Assembly (NCBI GenBank): GCA_946629405.1
Contig: CAMOXW010000242.1
Coordinates: forward strand, 1 to 13,598
Source of the DNA: an uncultured Ruminococcus sp.
GTDB taxonomy: Bacteria; Bacillota_A; Clostridia; Oscillospirales; Ruminococcaceae
Direction of reading: 5' to 3'
Length of the DNA stretch: 13,598 bases
A program made the translations under genes and the position numbers. The notes under the pieces are model-generated. The model saw only the letters and a program-made list of their open reading frames with translations. It ran no database searches and had not been told where the DNA came from. The stretch's first letter is position 1. Each line of letters starts with the position of its first letter. Of the stretch, positions 1-5,798 are shown piece after piece.

Positions 1-1762
1 GTCCGCTCTTTCCGAGATTGCTCATCGACTCGAAAATCCCTGTAACGAGATAATCGCCGGTATTTCCCATAATATCTATCGTGACCGTATCGCCTATACC
101 GACTCCGAGATCATCTGCTGCCTTCTTCGTAAAAGCCACCTCGGTCGCACAGGACGGAGCAGTACCCTTTGTGTACCAGTAATCGGAAGCCTTTGTCCTG
201 CCGCAGTGCTGATAGCGGATATTGTCGCTTTCGCTGCCGGCAACAGTGGGAAGGTTATACAGACACTCAACGTGAGTTTTTGCCGGCATACCGTTCTTTG
301 CAAGCTTCGTCTCGATATCCGTCAGGGCATCGTCGAGCTCCTGTTTTCCTATGTCAACGTTGAAGAAAAGCGTCGGACTTGAAATATAAAGGTCGCTCTT
401 TGTAGTGCCGAAAAGATAGAGCAGCTTATCGCTGTTTAGTGTATTGACAGTATTGGCAAGTATCATGACGAGAACGGTGCATACCGTGAATACCGCTGTG
501 ATGATGCCATACTGCTTCGGGCTGCTGAGCACATCGTTTGCCGCAAGGAAGCCTGTTGTGCCGAGCCTGCTCTTTCCGAGGCGCATGAAGCCCTTTTTGC
601 GGAAGCGTTCGCCGGTCTGACCGCTCCTTACCGCATCTATCGGTGAGAGCTTCTTTATCCTTGCGGTGCTTCTCCAGCAGTAGAGAACTATCAGCAGAAC
701 CACTCCGAGACTGCAAAGTATCCCGAGAAGCAGCGAATTATCCGCTTCGAGGACTATCTTGCGGCTCACGCTCTTTATCAGCATTCTTCCGAAGGGAATA
801 CCTGCAATACATCCGAAAAATGCACCTATGAGAGCGATACCGACATACTTGACGAGATAGAGCAGCCTTATCGTATTGTTTTTAAGTCCCATCGCCTTCA
901 TTACGCCGATCTCGCGGAACTCCTCACCGATCGTGAAGCCGATTGTGAAGTGCAGGACTATGAATGACACGATAATAAGGCAAACACTGACGATCAGAAG
1001 TATCATCGCAGTCATCACATCCATGATGTAGGTCCTCTTGATAAGAGCTCTGTCACCGCTGAAAACGACGTTCTGGTTATCCGATAATGCTTTGTTGACT
1101 GCCTTCACGTTGTCAGTGTCAACATAGTAGATGTTGAGTGCAAGCCCCTCCATGAATTCCTTGTCGGAGGTAATAAAGGCGAAATCCTCATCGTTAAGAA
1201 TAAACCTCGGGTTTCCGACCATCTCAGAGCCGAGCAGAGCGTCCTTCGTGATGCCTGCGAACGTAAGCGTAAGGCAGTTCTTACCGCATACCAGATCAAA
1301 GCTATCCCCGGTGCTGAGCCCTATCTTATCGGCAAGAAATGAAGATATATAAACTTTGCCCTTATCAACGGAGGTTATCTCCCTGTTGTCCTTGTTGAAA
1401 TACTTTATTTTTGCCTCACTGAACGGCATAACGAATATCGCGTTCTGATATCTGAAAAGCCGCTTTCCGTCCTTCTCGAAGAAGTCCTCATTTGCAAAGA
1501 ACAAATGCTCGCAGCGGTAGGCATCTATGCCGTCCGCCTCGTCAAGACATTCCGCAACAGGACGTCCGCCCTTTTCCTCCTCGAAAATGATACAGTCGGA
1601 CATCCCGGCTTTGTCGAAGAATTTATCTATCCCTCCGGCGACCGCAGCAATATTGTTGACACTGCTCGATACGAACATAGTCGAAAGTATGATGAACAGC
1701 AGAAGTATGACGTTCATGGTCTTTTTTCTTTTCAGGTCCTTTTTCAGTATTCTGAAATACAT
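1..1762 (-). CDS. FtsX-type ABC transporter permease, 3' part outside the window
   Basis: An open frame of 587 codons runs without a stop from an ATG at 1762 to the left edge, so the C-terminus is missing. The start is supported by a GGAGGGAG ribosome binding site at about 1768-1775. The protein begins with a basic stretch (MYFRILKKDLKRKK) and a membrane helix at about residues 15-35, followed by an extracellular domain of about 200 residues. Then come FtsX-type helices at about 250-272, 303-325 and 345-368. Between the first two of these is the family signature EEFREIGVMKAMG (about 280-293). A further helix at about 415-440 opens a second, repeated half with another extracellular domain. This is the MacB/FtsX permease arrangement of ABC systems that export or sense peptides and lipids at the membrane; the substrate cannot be told. 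No ATPase gene is visible, so it may lie off the left edge. The gene has its own promoter and a structured leader. Confidence 0.88.
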   Translation of the reverse strand, partial: MYFRILKKDLKRKKTMNVILLLFIILSTMFVSSSVNNIAAVAGGIDKFFDKAGMSDCIIFEEEKGGRPVAECLDEADGIDAYRCEHLFFANEDFFEKDGKRLFRYQNAIFVMPFSEAKIKYFNKDNREITSVDKGKVYISSFLADKIGLSTGDSFDLVCGKNCLTLTFAGITKDALLGSEMVGNPRFILNDEDFAFITSDKEFMEGLALNIYYVDTDNVKAVNKALSDNQNVVFSGDRALIKRTYIMDVMTAMILLIVSVCLIIVSFIVLHFTIGFTIGEEFREIGVMKAMGLKNNTIRLLYLVKYVGIALIGAFFGCIAGIPFGRMLIKSVSRKIVLEADNSLLLGILCSLGVVLLIVLYCWRSTARIKKLSPIDAVRSGQTGERFRKKGFMRLGKSRLGTTGFLAANDVLSSPKQYGIITAVFTVCTVLVMILANTVNTLNSDKLLYLFGTTKSDLYISSPTLFFNVDIGKQELDDALTDIETKLAKNGMPAKTHVECLYNLPTVAGSESDNIRYQHCGRTKASDYWYTKGTAPSCATEVAFTKKAADDLGVGIGDTVTIDIMGNTGDYLVTGIFESMSNLGKSG

Positions 1763-1788
1763 AGGCACTCCCTCCGTTTCTGTTAAGG

Positions 1789-1874
1789 ACATATCTGAAA
1801 ACCTGTTCCGGAAAGAAAGATCGGATAGATACGGAAGATACAGGGAAAACTCTGGAAAGGGTTTTCAGATATGT
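1789..1874 (-). promoter_or_regulatory. Long dyad in the permease leader
   Basis: A perfect 15-base inverted repeat, ACATATCTGAAAACC (1789-1803) and GGTTTTCAGATATGT (1860-1874), encloses 56 bases. It lies between the permease promoter and its ribosome binding site. The first arm falls almost exactly where transcription should begin (about 1875), so the mRNA would fold its extreme 5' end onto a segment about 14 bases ahead of the GGAGGGAG site. It could be an mRNA-stabilising or translation-controlling leader structure, a binding site for a regulator, or a small mobile repeat. No T-tract follows, so it is not a classical terminator. Confidence 0.5.
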
Positions 1875-1881
1875 TATTAAG

Positions 1882-1911
1882 ATTATATCACGGAAATTAT
1901 TAAGAAGTCAT
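1882..1911 (-). promoter_or_regulatory. Promoter of the FtsX permease gene
   Basis: The minus strand carries a perfect TATAAT (1882-1887) with an extended element (TGATATAAT, 1882-1890). An ATGACT -35-like hexamer (4 of 6 consensus bases) lies 18 bases upstream (1906-1911). Transcription would begin near 1875, about 113 bases before the ATG. This means the permease does not depend on read-through from the TetR operon. Confidence 0.6.
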
Positions 1912-1921
1912 TAAGAAGACA

Positions 1922-1953
1922 GCGCGTAAAACCGGTTTTCCGGTTTTACGCGC
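1922..1953 (-). terminator. Perfect 14-bp hairpin after the MMPL-TetR operon
   Basis: GCGCGTAAAACCGG (1922-1935), a four-base loop and its exact complement (1940-1953) form a perfect stem 44 bases after the TetR stop codon. On the minus strand the following bases are pyrimidine-rich but hold no long T-run, so termination may be imperfect. The position between an operon end and the next promoter fits a transcription terminator or mRNA-stabilising 3' hairpin. Confidence 0.6.
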
Positions 1954-1996
1954 ACTGTTGCTTCATATGGTATGTAACTTTTTGGCGGTCTGGCGT

Positions 1997-2575
1997 TCAC
2001 TCCTCCGCAGTTGAGAATGAAAGAGCGTCAGCAGCAAGACCAAATATGAGCGAAGCTAATTCAGACGGCTCATCCTCAGCGCCATTACGAAGCCAGCTCA
2101 CGATGATACTGAGCGCTCCCGCTGTGACGAACAGTGAACAGTATTCCGCATTATTCCTCTTGTCCTCAGGGATCACCTCCGGGAACAGCTCCACAAATCC
2201 GGTAGTCTGCATTATCAGCCGGTATGTGAAATCATCTCCCGCACTGTTCGCAAAGAGCAGCATGTAAAGCTCAGAATTCTCCCTGATATGCACGAGCAGA
2301 GCCTCTATACGGCTTACCACAGCCGATTCGCTTCTAAGATCCATACTCTCGAGACACTCCGCGCTCCGCCTGAGAGCCATCTGTTCAAGCTCCTCATAAA
2401 GCCCGCGGATGCTGTTGTAATATTTATAGAAGGTCGAGCGGTTGATCTCAGCCTCCTGACAGAGCTCCGTGATGGTTATGTCATAAAGCGAATTATCCTT
2501 CAGGAGCTTTATCAGACTTTCCTGCAACAGCCTTATCGTCAGCTTAACGCGCTGGTTATTTTTCTTGTTCATCAT
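1997..2575 (-). CDS. TetR-family transcriptional regulator
   Basis: A 192-residue protein of typical TetR length. The N-terminal DNA-binding domain has the expected helix-turn-helix at about residues 33-57 (ITITELCQEAEINRSTFYKYY). The C-terminal ligand and dimer domain (about 70-185) is diverse, as usual in this family, so the ligand is not predictable. The gene overlaps the 3' end of the MMPL exporter gene by 20 bases and is therefore co-transcribed with it. The ribosome binding site GGAGGT (2581-2586) serves either of two consecutive ATG codons (2575 or 2572). The layout suggests a local regulator that represses the exporter operon, including itself, until a toxic or lipophilic ligand appears. 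The palindrome in the exporter promoter (4772-4784) is a plausible operator. Family assignment is firm; the regulatory target is inferred. Confidence 0.9.
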   Translation of the reverse strand: MMNKKNNQRVKLTIRLLQESLIKLLKDNSLYDITITELCQEAEINRSTFYKYYNSIRGLYEELEQMALRRSAECLESMDLRSESAVVSRIEALLVHIRENSELYMLLFANSAGDDFTYRLIMQTTGFVELFPEVIPEDKRNNAEYCSLFVTAGALSIIVSWLRNGAEDEPSELASLIFGLAADALSFSTAEE

Positions 2576-4730
2576 CCTTCACCTCCGCAGCAGCTTTCTT
2601 CACGCCGAAGCGTATCAGCACAAGCTTGTCAAGCAGATATATGAGCACAGGCAGAACAAGTATTACCATAAGAACTGAGGCACAGGTTCCCAGCGCTATC
2701 ATGGTGGTGGTCTGGGCTATGACCTTCTGAGTCATGAGTATTCCCGTTGTCAGGCAGCAGCCCATAAGTATCAGTGAGGATGTAAGTATGGTCTTTATCG
2801 AACGGTCCATTGCAGCTGAAAGCGCCTCGAGCTTCGGCAGGCTTTCGCGTTCCTCGACATAGTTGCAGATGAACAGGATGCCGTAGTCGATAGTTGCTCC
2901 CATGAGTATACACTGCACAAGTATGAGGGCGATGTAGTTGACCGTATATCCCAGGACAGCCATTACAGCAGTCGTAATGTATACCGCCGCCTGAATGACC
3001 GCAACAAGTATCGCAGAGCTGAATATCGAGCGGAATGTGAGTATTACAACTATAAATATCGCAATGACAGTAAGCATTGTCACGAAGTTCATCTCGTCCT
3101 TGAAGCCCTCGTTCATCTCATAGCCCATTACAGCATCGCCGACAAGGTAGTAGCTGTCCTCGCCGAAGGTCTCGTCAGCCTTTGATATGAGCTGGCCTAT
3201 CTCCTCGAAGGTATCCTCGCCCTCTGACTCGATATCGAGCGAGATGACCATGCGGTTGTAGCGTTTTCCGAGCATCTGGCTTCGGTTGTCGTTTATGAGC
3301 TTCTGTGCAGCGGCAAGCGACTGGTCGTCCGGACTTGCCTGTGAAGCGGCACCGACAAATTCCTCCATAGTCATTGTCTCAACGCCCATTGCATCGTACA
3401 TAGCCTGAGCCTGCTCTGCCGGGAAGCCGAACTGCATAGCTATCTGCGCCGGAGTGCAGGGCTTTCCGAGCGTATTGGAGTAGTCCTGTACTGAATTCAC
3501 GTCATTTCGCATATTCAGCCAGCTTATGTAGGAGCTTACGTTCTCCGGCTGTTCGGTGTTATTGTAGAGCAGGACGGTCTGGTTGTCCATTCCGAAGCAG
3601 TCATCTATATACTCCTGATCCTTGTTGTCGAACATCTTGAGGAAGCCAATCTTCACGTCGTCCTTGTAGAACAGTGAAACTCCGACCAGTGCAAGTGCGA
3701 GCGGAAGCACCACGAACCATCCCTTTGCTGAGCCGCGCACGAGCTTGCCTGTGTGGATAGTCAGGGACTTCTTGCGGCTTTTCTCGATAAGCTTATCGAG
3801 GCTTACAACAATGCCCGGCAGCAGCGTGAAGATGCAGACAAGGCTGAAGAATACTCCCTTTGCGAGGACTACTCCCATATCCTGACCTATCTTGAAGTCC
3901 ATGAATACAAGTGCAAGAAGACCGACGATAGTCGTCACGGAACTTCCCGATACCGGTGCGAAGGAGCCTGCAAGAGCGTGTATCATTGCCTCCTCGTGAT
4001 TGGAATACTTATTTTTCTCCTGAGCATAGCGGTTCATGAGCATGATCGAGTAGTCCATGGACAGACCCATTTGCAGCAGCGCTCCTACTGCGAAGGTCAT
4101 GAAGGATACTGACGGCAGAAGTGCGTTAGTGCCCATATTCAGCAGTATTGCAACGCCTATGCAGCCCATGAAGACGAACGGCTCGACCCACGAATCGCAC
4201 AGCAGAAAGAGTATCGTGAAGATGACCACCACTGCGATTATTGCGATAGTCGGAAGGTCTCCGATGAGAGTTTCGACCATTTTATCGTTGTCAACAACTG
4301 CACCGCTGAGGTAAACGTCGTCGCCGTAGAGATCGCGGATGTCATCGAGCACATGGCGCGAGGTCTTTGAGTAGGTATCAGCAGCGATCGTGACCATGTA
4401 CTTTGAGTGACCGTCAAGCTGGTAGGCGGGGTCATTAGGCATAAATACGACGGATTTGACATTTTCAACGGCTGAAAGCTCCTCCTGACGGGCAAGCTGC
4501 TGCTGCTCGTCAAGGCCGTCGAACATGACGATTATCGCGGAATTCTCGCCGAATTCGTCCTCCATGATCTCCATGCCTTCTTTTACGGATGAATCGTCCG
4601 GGAGATACTTTGACATATCATAATTGATAGAAGTGCGGAAGATCCCGACCGCGCAGACTATTGCGGCAACGGCATAGATAATGTAGATCAGCCGGCGCCT
4701 ACGGACGATGAATTCAGAAAATTTGTTCAA
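2556..4730 (-). CDS. MMPL-family RND exporter
   Basis: A polytopic membrane protein of 724 residues from the chosen start. The order is one N-terminal helix (about 13-32), an extracytoplasmic loop, a helix bundle (about 155-345), a second large extracytoplasmic loop (about 350-545), and a second bundle of helices to about residue 700. Each half carries the RND/MMPL motif with a paired aspartate-tyrosine: GLSMDYSIMLMNRY in the first and GATIDYGILFICNY in the second. Members use the proton gradient to export lipids or hydrophobic compounds; the substrate here is unknown. I choose the TTG at 4730, in frame and 5 bases after AAGGA. The longer open frame begins with a TTG at 4793 that lies inside the -35 box, upstream of the predicted transcript. 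The gene heads an operon with the TetR gene. Confidence 0.88.
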   Translation of the reverse strand: MNKFSEFIVRRRRLIYIIYAVAAIVCAVGIFRTSINYDMSKYLPDDSSVKEGMEIMEDEFGENSAIIVMFDGLDEQQQLARQEELSAVENVKSVVFMPNDPAYQLDGHSKYMVTIAADTYSKTSRHVLDDIRDLYGDDVYLSGAVVDNDKMVETLIGDLPTIAIIAVVVIFTILFLLCDSWVEPFVFMGCIGVAILLNMGTNALLPSVSFMTFAVGALLQMGLSMDYSIMLMNRYAQEKNKYSNHEEAMIHALAGSFAPVSGSSVTTIVGLLALVFMDFKIGQDMGVVLAKGVFFSLVCIFTLLPGIVVSLDKLIEKSRKKSLTIHTGKLVRGSAKGWFVVLPLALALVGVSLFYKDDVKIGFLKMFDNKDQEYIDDCFGMDNQTVLLYNNTEQPENVSSYISWLNMRNDVNSVQDYSNTLGKPCTPAQIAMQFGFPAEQAQAMYDAMGVETMTMEEFVGAASQASPDDQSLAAAQKLINDNRSQMLGKRYNRMVISLDIESEGEDTFEEIGQLISKADETFGEDSYYLVGDAVMGYEMNEGFKDEMNFVTMLTVIAIFIVVILTFRSIFSSAILVAVIQAAVYITTAVMAVLGYTVNYIALILVQCILMGATIDYGILFICNYVEERESLPKLEALSAAMDRSIKTILTSSLILMGCCLTTGILMTQKVIAQTTTMIALGTCASVLMVILVLPVLIYLLDKLVLIRFGVKKAAAEVKDDEQEK

Positions 4731-4764
4731 GTTGATCCTTCTTTCATAATTATTTCCAGAATTT

Positions 4765-4793
4765 ATTATATCAACAGAGTGTTGCTTTTGCAA
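4765..4793 (-). promoter_or_regulatory. Promoter of the MMPL-TetR operon
   Basis: On the minus strand TTGCAA (4788-4793), a 17-base spacer and a perfect TATAAT (4765-4770) with extended TG (TGATATAAT) form a strong sigma-A promoter. Transcription would begin near 4758, leaving about 28 bases before the TTG start at 4730. This placement decides the start codon of the exporter. Confidence 0.75.
4772..4784. promoter_or_regulatory. Candidate TetR operator
   Basis: CAACA-GAG-TGTTG is a perfect inverted repeat with a 3-base centre, sitting between the -35 and -10 boxes of the exporter promoter. A regulator bound here would block RNA polymerase. The TetR gene in the same operon is the natural candidate. 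Arms of five bases are short, so chance is possible. Confidence 0.4.
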
Positions 4794-4948
4794 TAAGGAG
4801 TTGGAATAATTATTTATTCTGCATCGATTTTCATCATGTTCAACAAAAATCGAGCGCTGCTGTGATATATGATACGCCGTTTGCTGCTTGCTATATTTTT
4901 TGCCGTTTTTTCAGGGAGGTTATTGACAATCTTTGTTGAAAAACGCCT

Positions 4949-4977
4949 TTGACACCGGCTTTGCGAAATGCTAAAAT
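4949..4977 (+). promoter_or_regulatory. Promoter of the DUF2798 gene
   Basis: TTGACA (4949-4954), a 17-base spacer and TAAAAT (4972-4977) preceded by TGC form a near-consensus sigma-A promoter with an extended -10. Transcription would begin near 4984, leaving a leader of about 125 bases before the ATG at 5110. Confidence 0.8.
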
Positions 4978-4983
4978 ATTACA

Positions 4984-5109
4984 GTAACAATTTTTTATAA
5001 AGCACGAAACACGTTGCATTGCTCATATGCGTAAATCTGATCACGGAATGCTCACACCGGGTCACGCAGGAGTATGCAGCGCTTTTTTGTGTTCGGAAAG
5101 GAAATAATT
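4984..5109 (+). promoter_or_regulatory. Attenuator or riboswitch-like leader of the DUF2798 gene
   Basis: The leader folds into one long hairpin. CGTTGCAT (5012-5019) pairs with ATGCAGCG (5074-5081), extended by GCTC (5021-5024) with GAGT (5070-5073). Next TGCGT (5028-5032) pairs with ACGCA (5064-5068), then GATC-A-CGG (5039-5046) with CCGGGTC (5057-5063). Six T (5083-5088) follow the base of the stem, one base after it, as in an intrinsic terminator, and the ribosome binding site comes after. The unpaired stretch between stems includes the end of TGCGTAAATC, which is repeated exactly in the MATE leader. I infer conditional transcription termination. The ligand is unknown; gene context (MATE, small membrane protein) makes the guanidine-IV (mepA motif) class worth testing, but I cannot confirm the consensus from memory. 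Confidence 0.6.
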
Positions 5110-5673
5110 ATGCCAAGAAACCAGTTTGAAAGAATGATGTTCGCCCTCATGACCGTTATCGTCACCGTCCACGCTTATGTTTTCTACAGCCTCTATGTCG
5201 TGAACGGAACGATGTTCATGCAGATCACCGGCGAAAAACACGTCCTCGATGCTATAGATGCTATGGGAGGCGTTTCTGTCCTCGGGAAAATGCTGCCGAT
5301 ATGGGCGGTCATCCTCATCGAATTCATCCTCGCCTACTCACTCGAGGTGCTCGTCGGCAGCCCTGTGTCGTTCAGGCTCGCAAGCCGCGTTTTTGACCCG
5401 CGCGAAACTCACCCCGTACTCTTTGAGACCGCGATAATCTGCGCTACAATCGGCATAATGTGCCCGTCCATGAGCTTCCTTGCGGCGATACTCTACTACC
5501 CCTACGACCAGATGAGCTTCAACCTTTTTACCTTCCTTGCAAACTGGATAAAGCTGATGTGCTATAACTTCCCCTTCGCCTTCTTCACCCAGCTTTTCTT
5601 CATCCAGCCCTTCATCCGCACCTGCTTCAAGGCTGTGTTCAGGCGCAGCTCTGCTGAACCCGTGAAGGCTTGA
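5110..5673 (+). CDS. DUF2798 membrane protein
   Basis: A 187-residue protein with two tandem copies of a two-helix unit. Repeat one spans about residues 1-85 (opening MPRNQFERMMFALMTVIVTV) and repeat two about 95-180 (opening with FETAIICATIGIMCPSMSFL). Helices are at about 8-28, 65-85, 102-125 and 140-165. The opening MPRNxFE is characteristic of DUF2798 proteins, whose biochemical role is not established. I choose the ATG at 5110, seven bases after AAAGGA (5097-5102). The alternative upstream ATG at 5074 lies inside the terminator stem and is poorly spaced from its AGGAG. The gene precedes the MATE gene by 125 bases. Each has its own promoter and a similar attenuator leader, so the two are probably induced by the same signal even though they are not simply one transcript. 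Confidence 0.82.
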   Translation: MPRNQFERMMFALMTVIVTVHAYVFYSLYVVNGTMFMQITGEKHVLDAIDAMGGVSVLGKMLPIWAVILIEFILAYSLEVLVGSPVSFRLASRVFDPRETHPVLFETAIICATIGIMCPSMSFLAAILYYPYDQMSFNLFTFLANWIKLMCYNFPFAFFTQLFFIQPFIRTCFKAVFRRSSAEPVKA

Positions 5674-5688
5674 TTTTTGTGCAAAAAT
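5673..5688 (+). repeat. A/T dyad at the end of the DUF2798 gene
   Basis: ATTTTTG and CAAAAAT with a 2-base centre overlap the stop codon. The stem is all A/T apart from one pair and the loop is too small for a strong terminator. It may weakly insulate the DUF2798 transcript from the MATE promoter just downstream. Confidence 0.25.
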
Positions 5689-5693
5689 ACCAT

Positions 5694-5722
5694 TTGCATT
5701 TTTCCGCCTGGCGTGCTATAAT
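5694..5722 (+). promoter_or_regulatory. Promoter of the MATE gene
   Basis: TTGCAT (5694-5699), a 17-base spacer and a perfect TATAAT (5717-5722) preceded by TGC make a strong extended -10 promoter. Transcription would begin near 5729, just ahead of the attenuator hairpin. Confidence 0.8.
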
Positions 5723-5728
5723 AATATC

Positions 5729-5798
5729 ATTGAACGTGTTGCAAATTACTGCGTAAATCCAGTTGTTTGCGGCACGTTTTTTTTTGGGAGGTAATTCT
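5729..5798 (+). promoter_or_regulatory. Attenuator or riboswitch-like leader of the MATE gene
   Basis: AACGTGTTGCAAA (5733-5745) pairs with TTTGCGGCACGTT (5766-5778) over 13 base pairs, two of them G-U, and is followed by nine T (5777-5785): a textbook intrinsic terminator. It is placed between the promoter and the GGGAGG ribosome binding site (5786-5791). An inner hairpin ACTG/CAGT (5748-5751, 5760-5763) holds CGTAAATC in its loop. The same TGCGTAAATC decamer occurs at the matching place in the DUF2798 leader. A terminator here must be overcome for the gene to be expressed, so I infer conditional antitermination by a ligand, protein or ribosome. A short TTG-initiated frame ending at the GCG TAA of the decamer exists in both leaders but has no visible ribosome binding site. 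Confidence 0.68.

Larger units (their letters stand above)
4731..5109. other. Divergent intergenic region
   Basis: This 379-base stretch separates the minus-strand exporter operon from the plus-strand DUF2798 gene. It holds the exporter promoter and candidate operator (4765-4793), the DUF2798 promoter (4949-4977) and its attenuator leader (4984-5109). The centre (4794-4948) shows no convincing gene. It does contain an 8-base inverted repeat TCGATTTT/AAAATCGA (4824-4831 and 4846-4853), and a spaced 12-base inverted repeat with one mismatch: TTCAACAAAAAT (4839-4850) against ATCTTTGTTGAA (4929-4940). The TTCAACA core resembles the half-site of the exporter operator. Confidence 0.6.

Noticed and set aside
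1789..1874. Interpretation of the 86-bp dyad as a MITE
   Set aside because: No clear target-site duplication flanks it, and its outer arm coincides with the predicted transcript start; copy number elsewhere cannot be seen from this window, so I kept it as a leader structure.
1505..1880. Plus-strand open frames of 93 and 117 codons at the left end
   Set aside because: They overlap the intact minus-strand permease frame and its leader dyad; amino acid content is unlike a protein family.
4909..4950. Nine-codon frame from a TTG after GGGAGG (4914-4919)
   Set aside because: It lies upstream of the only good promoter in that direction, so it would not be transcribed with the DUF2798 leader.
5074..5109. 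Upstream ATG for the DUF2798 protein
   Set aside because: It lies within the 3' arm of the leader hairpin and just before the T-run, its AGGAG is only one or two bases away, and the family consensus begins at MPRN, encoded from 5110.
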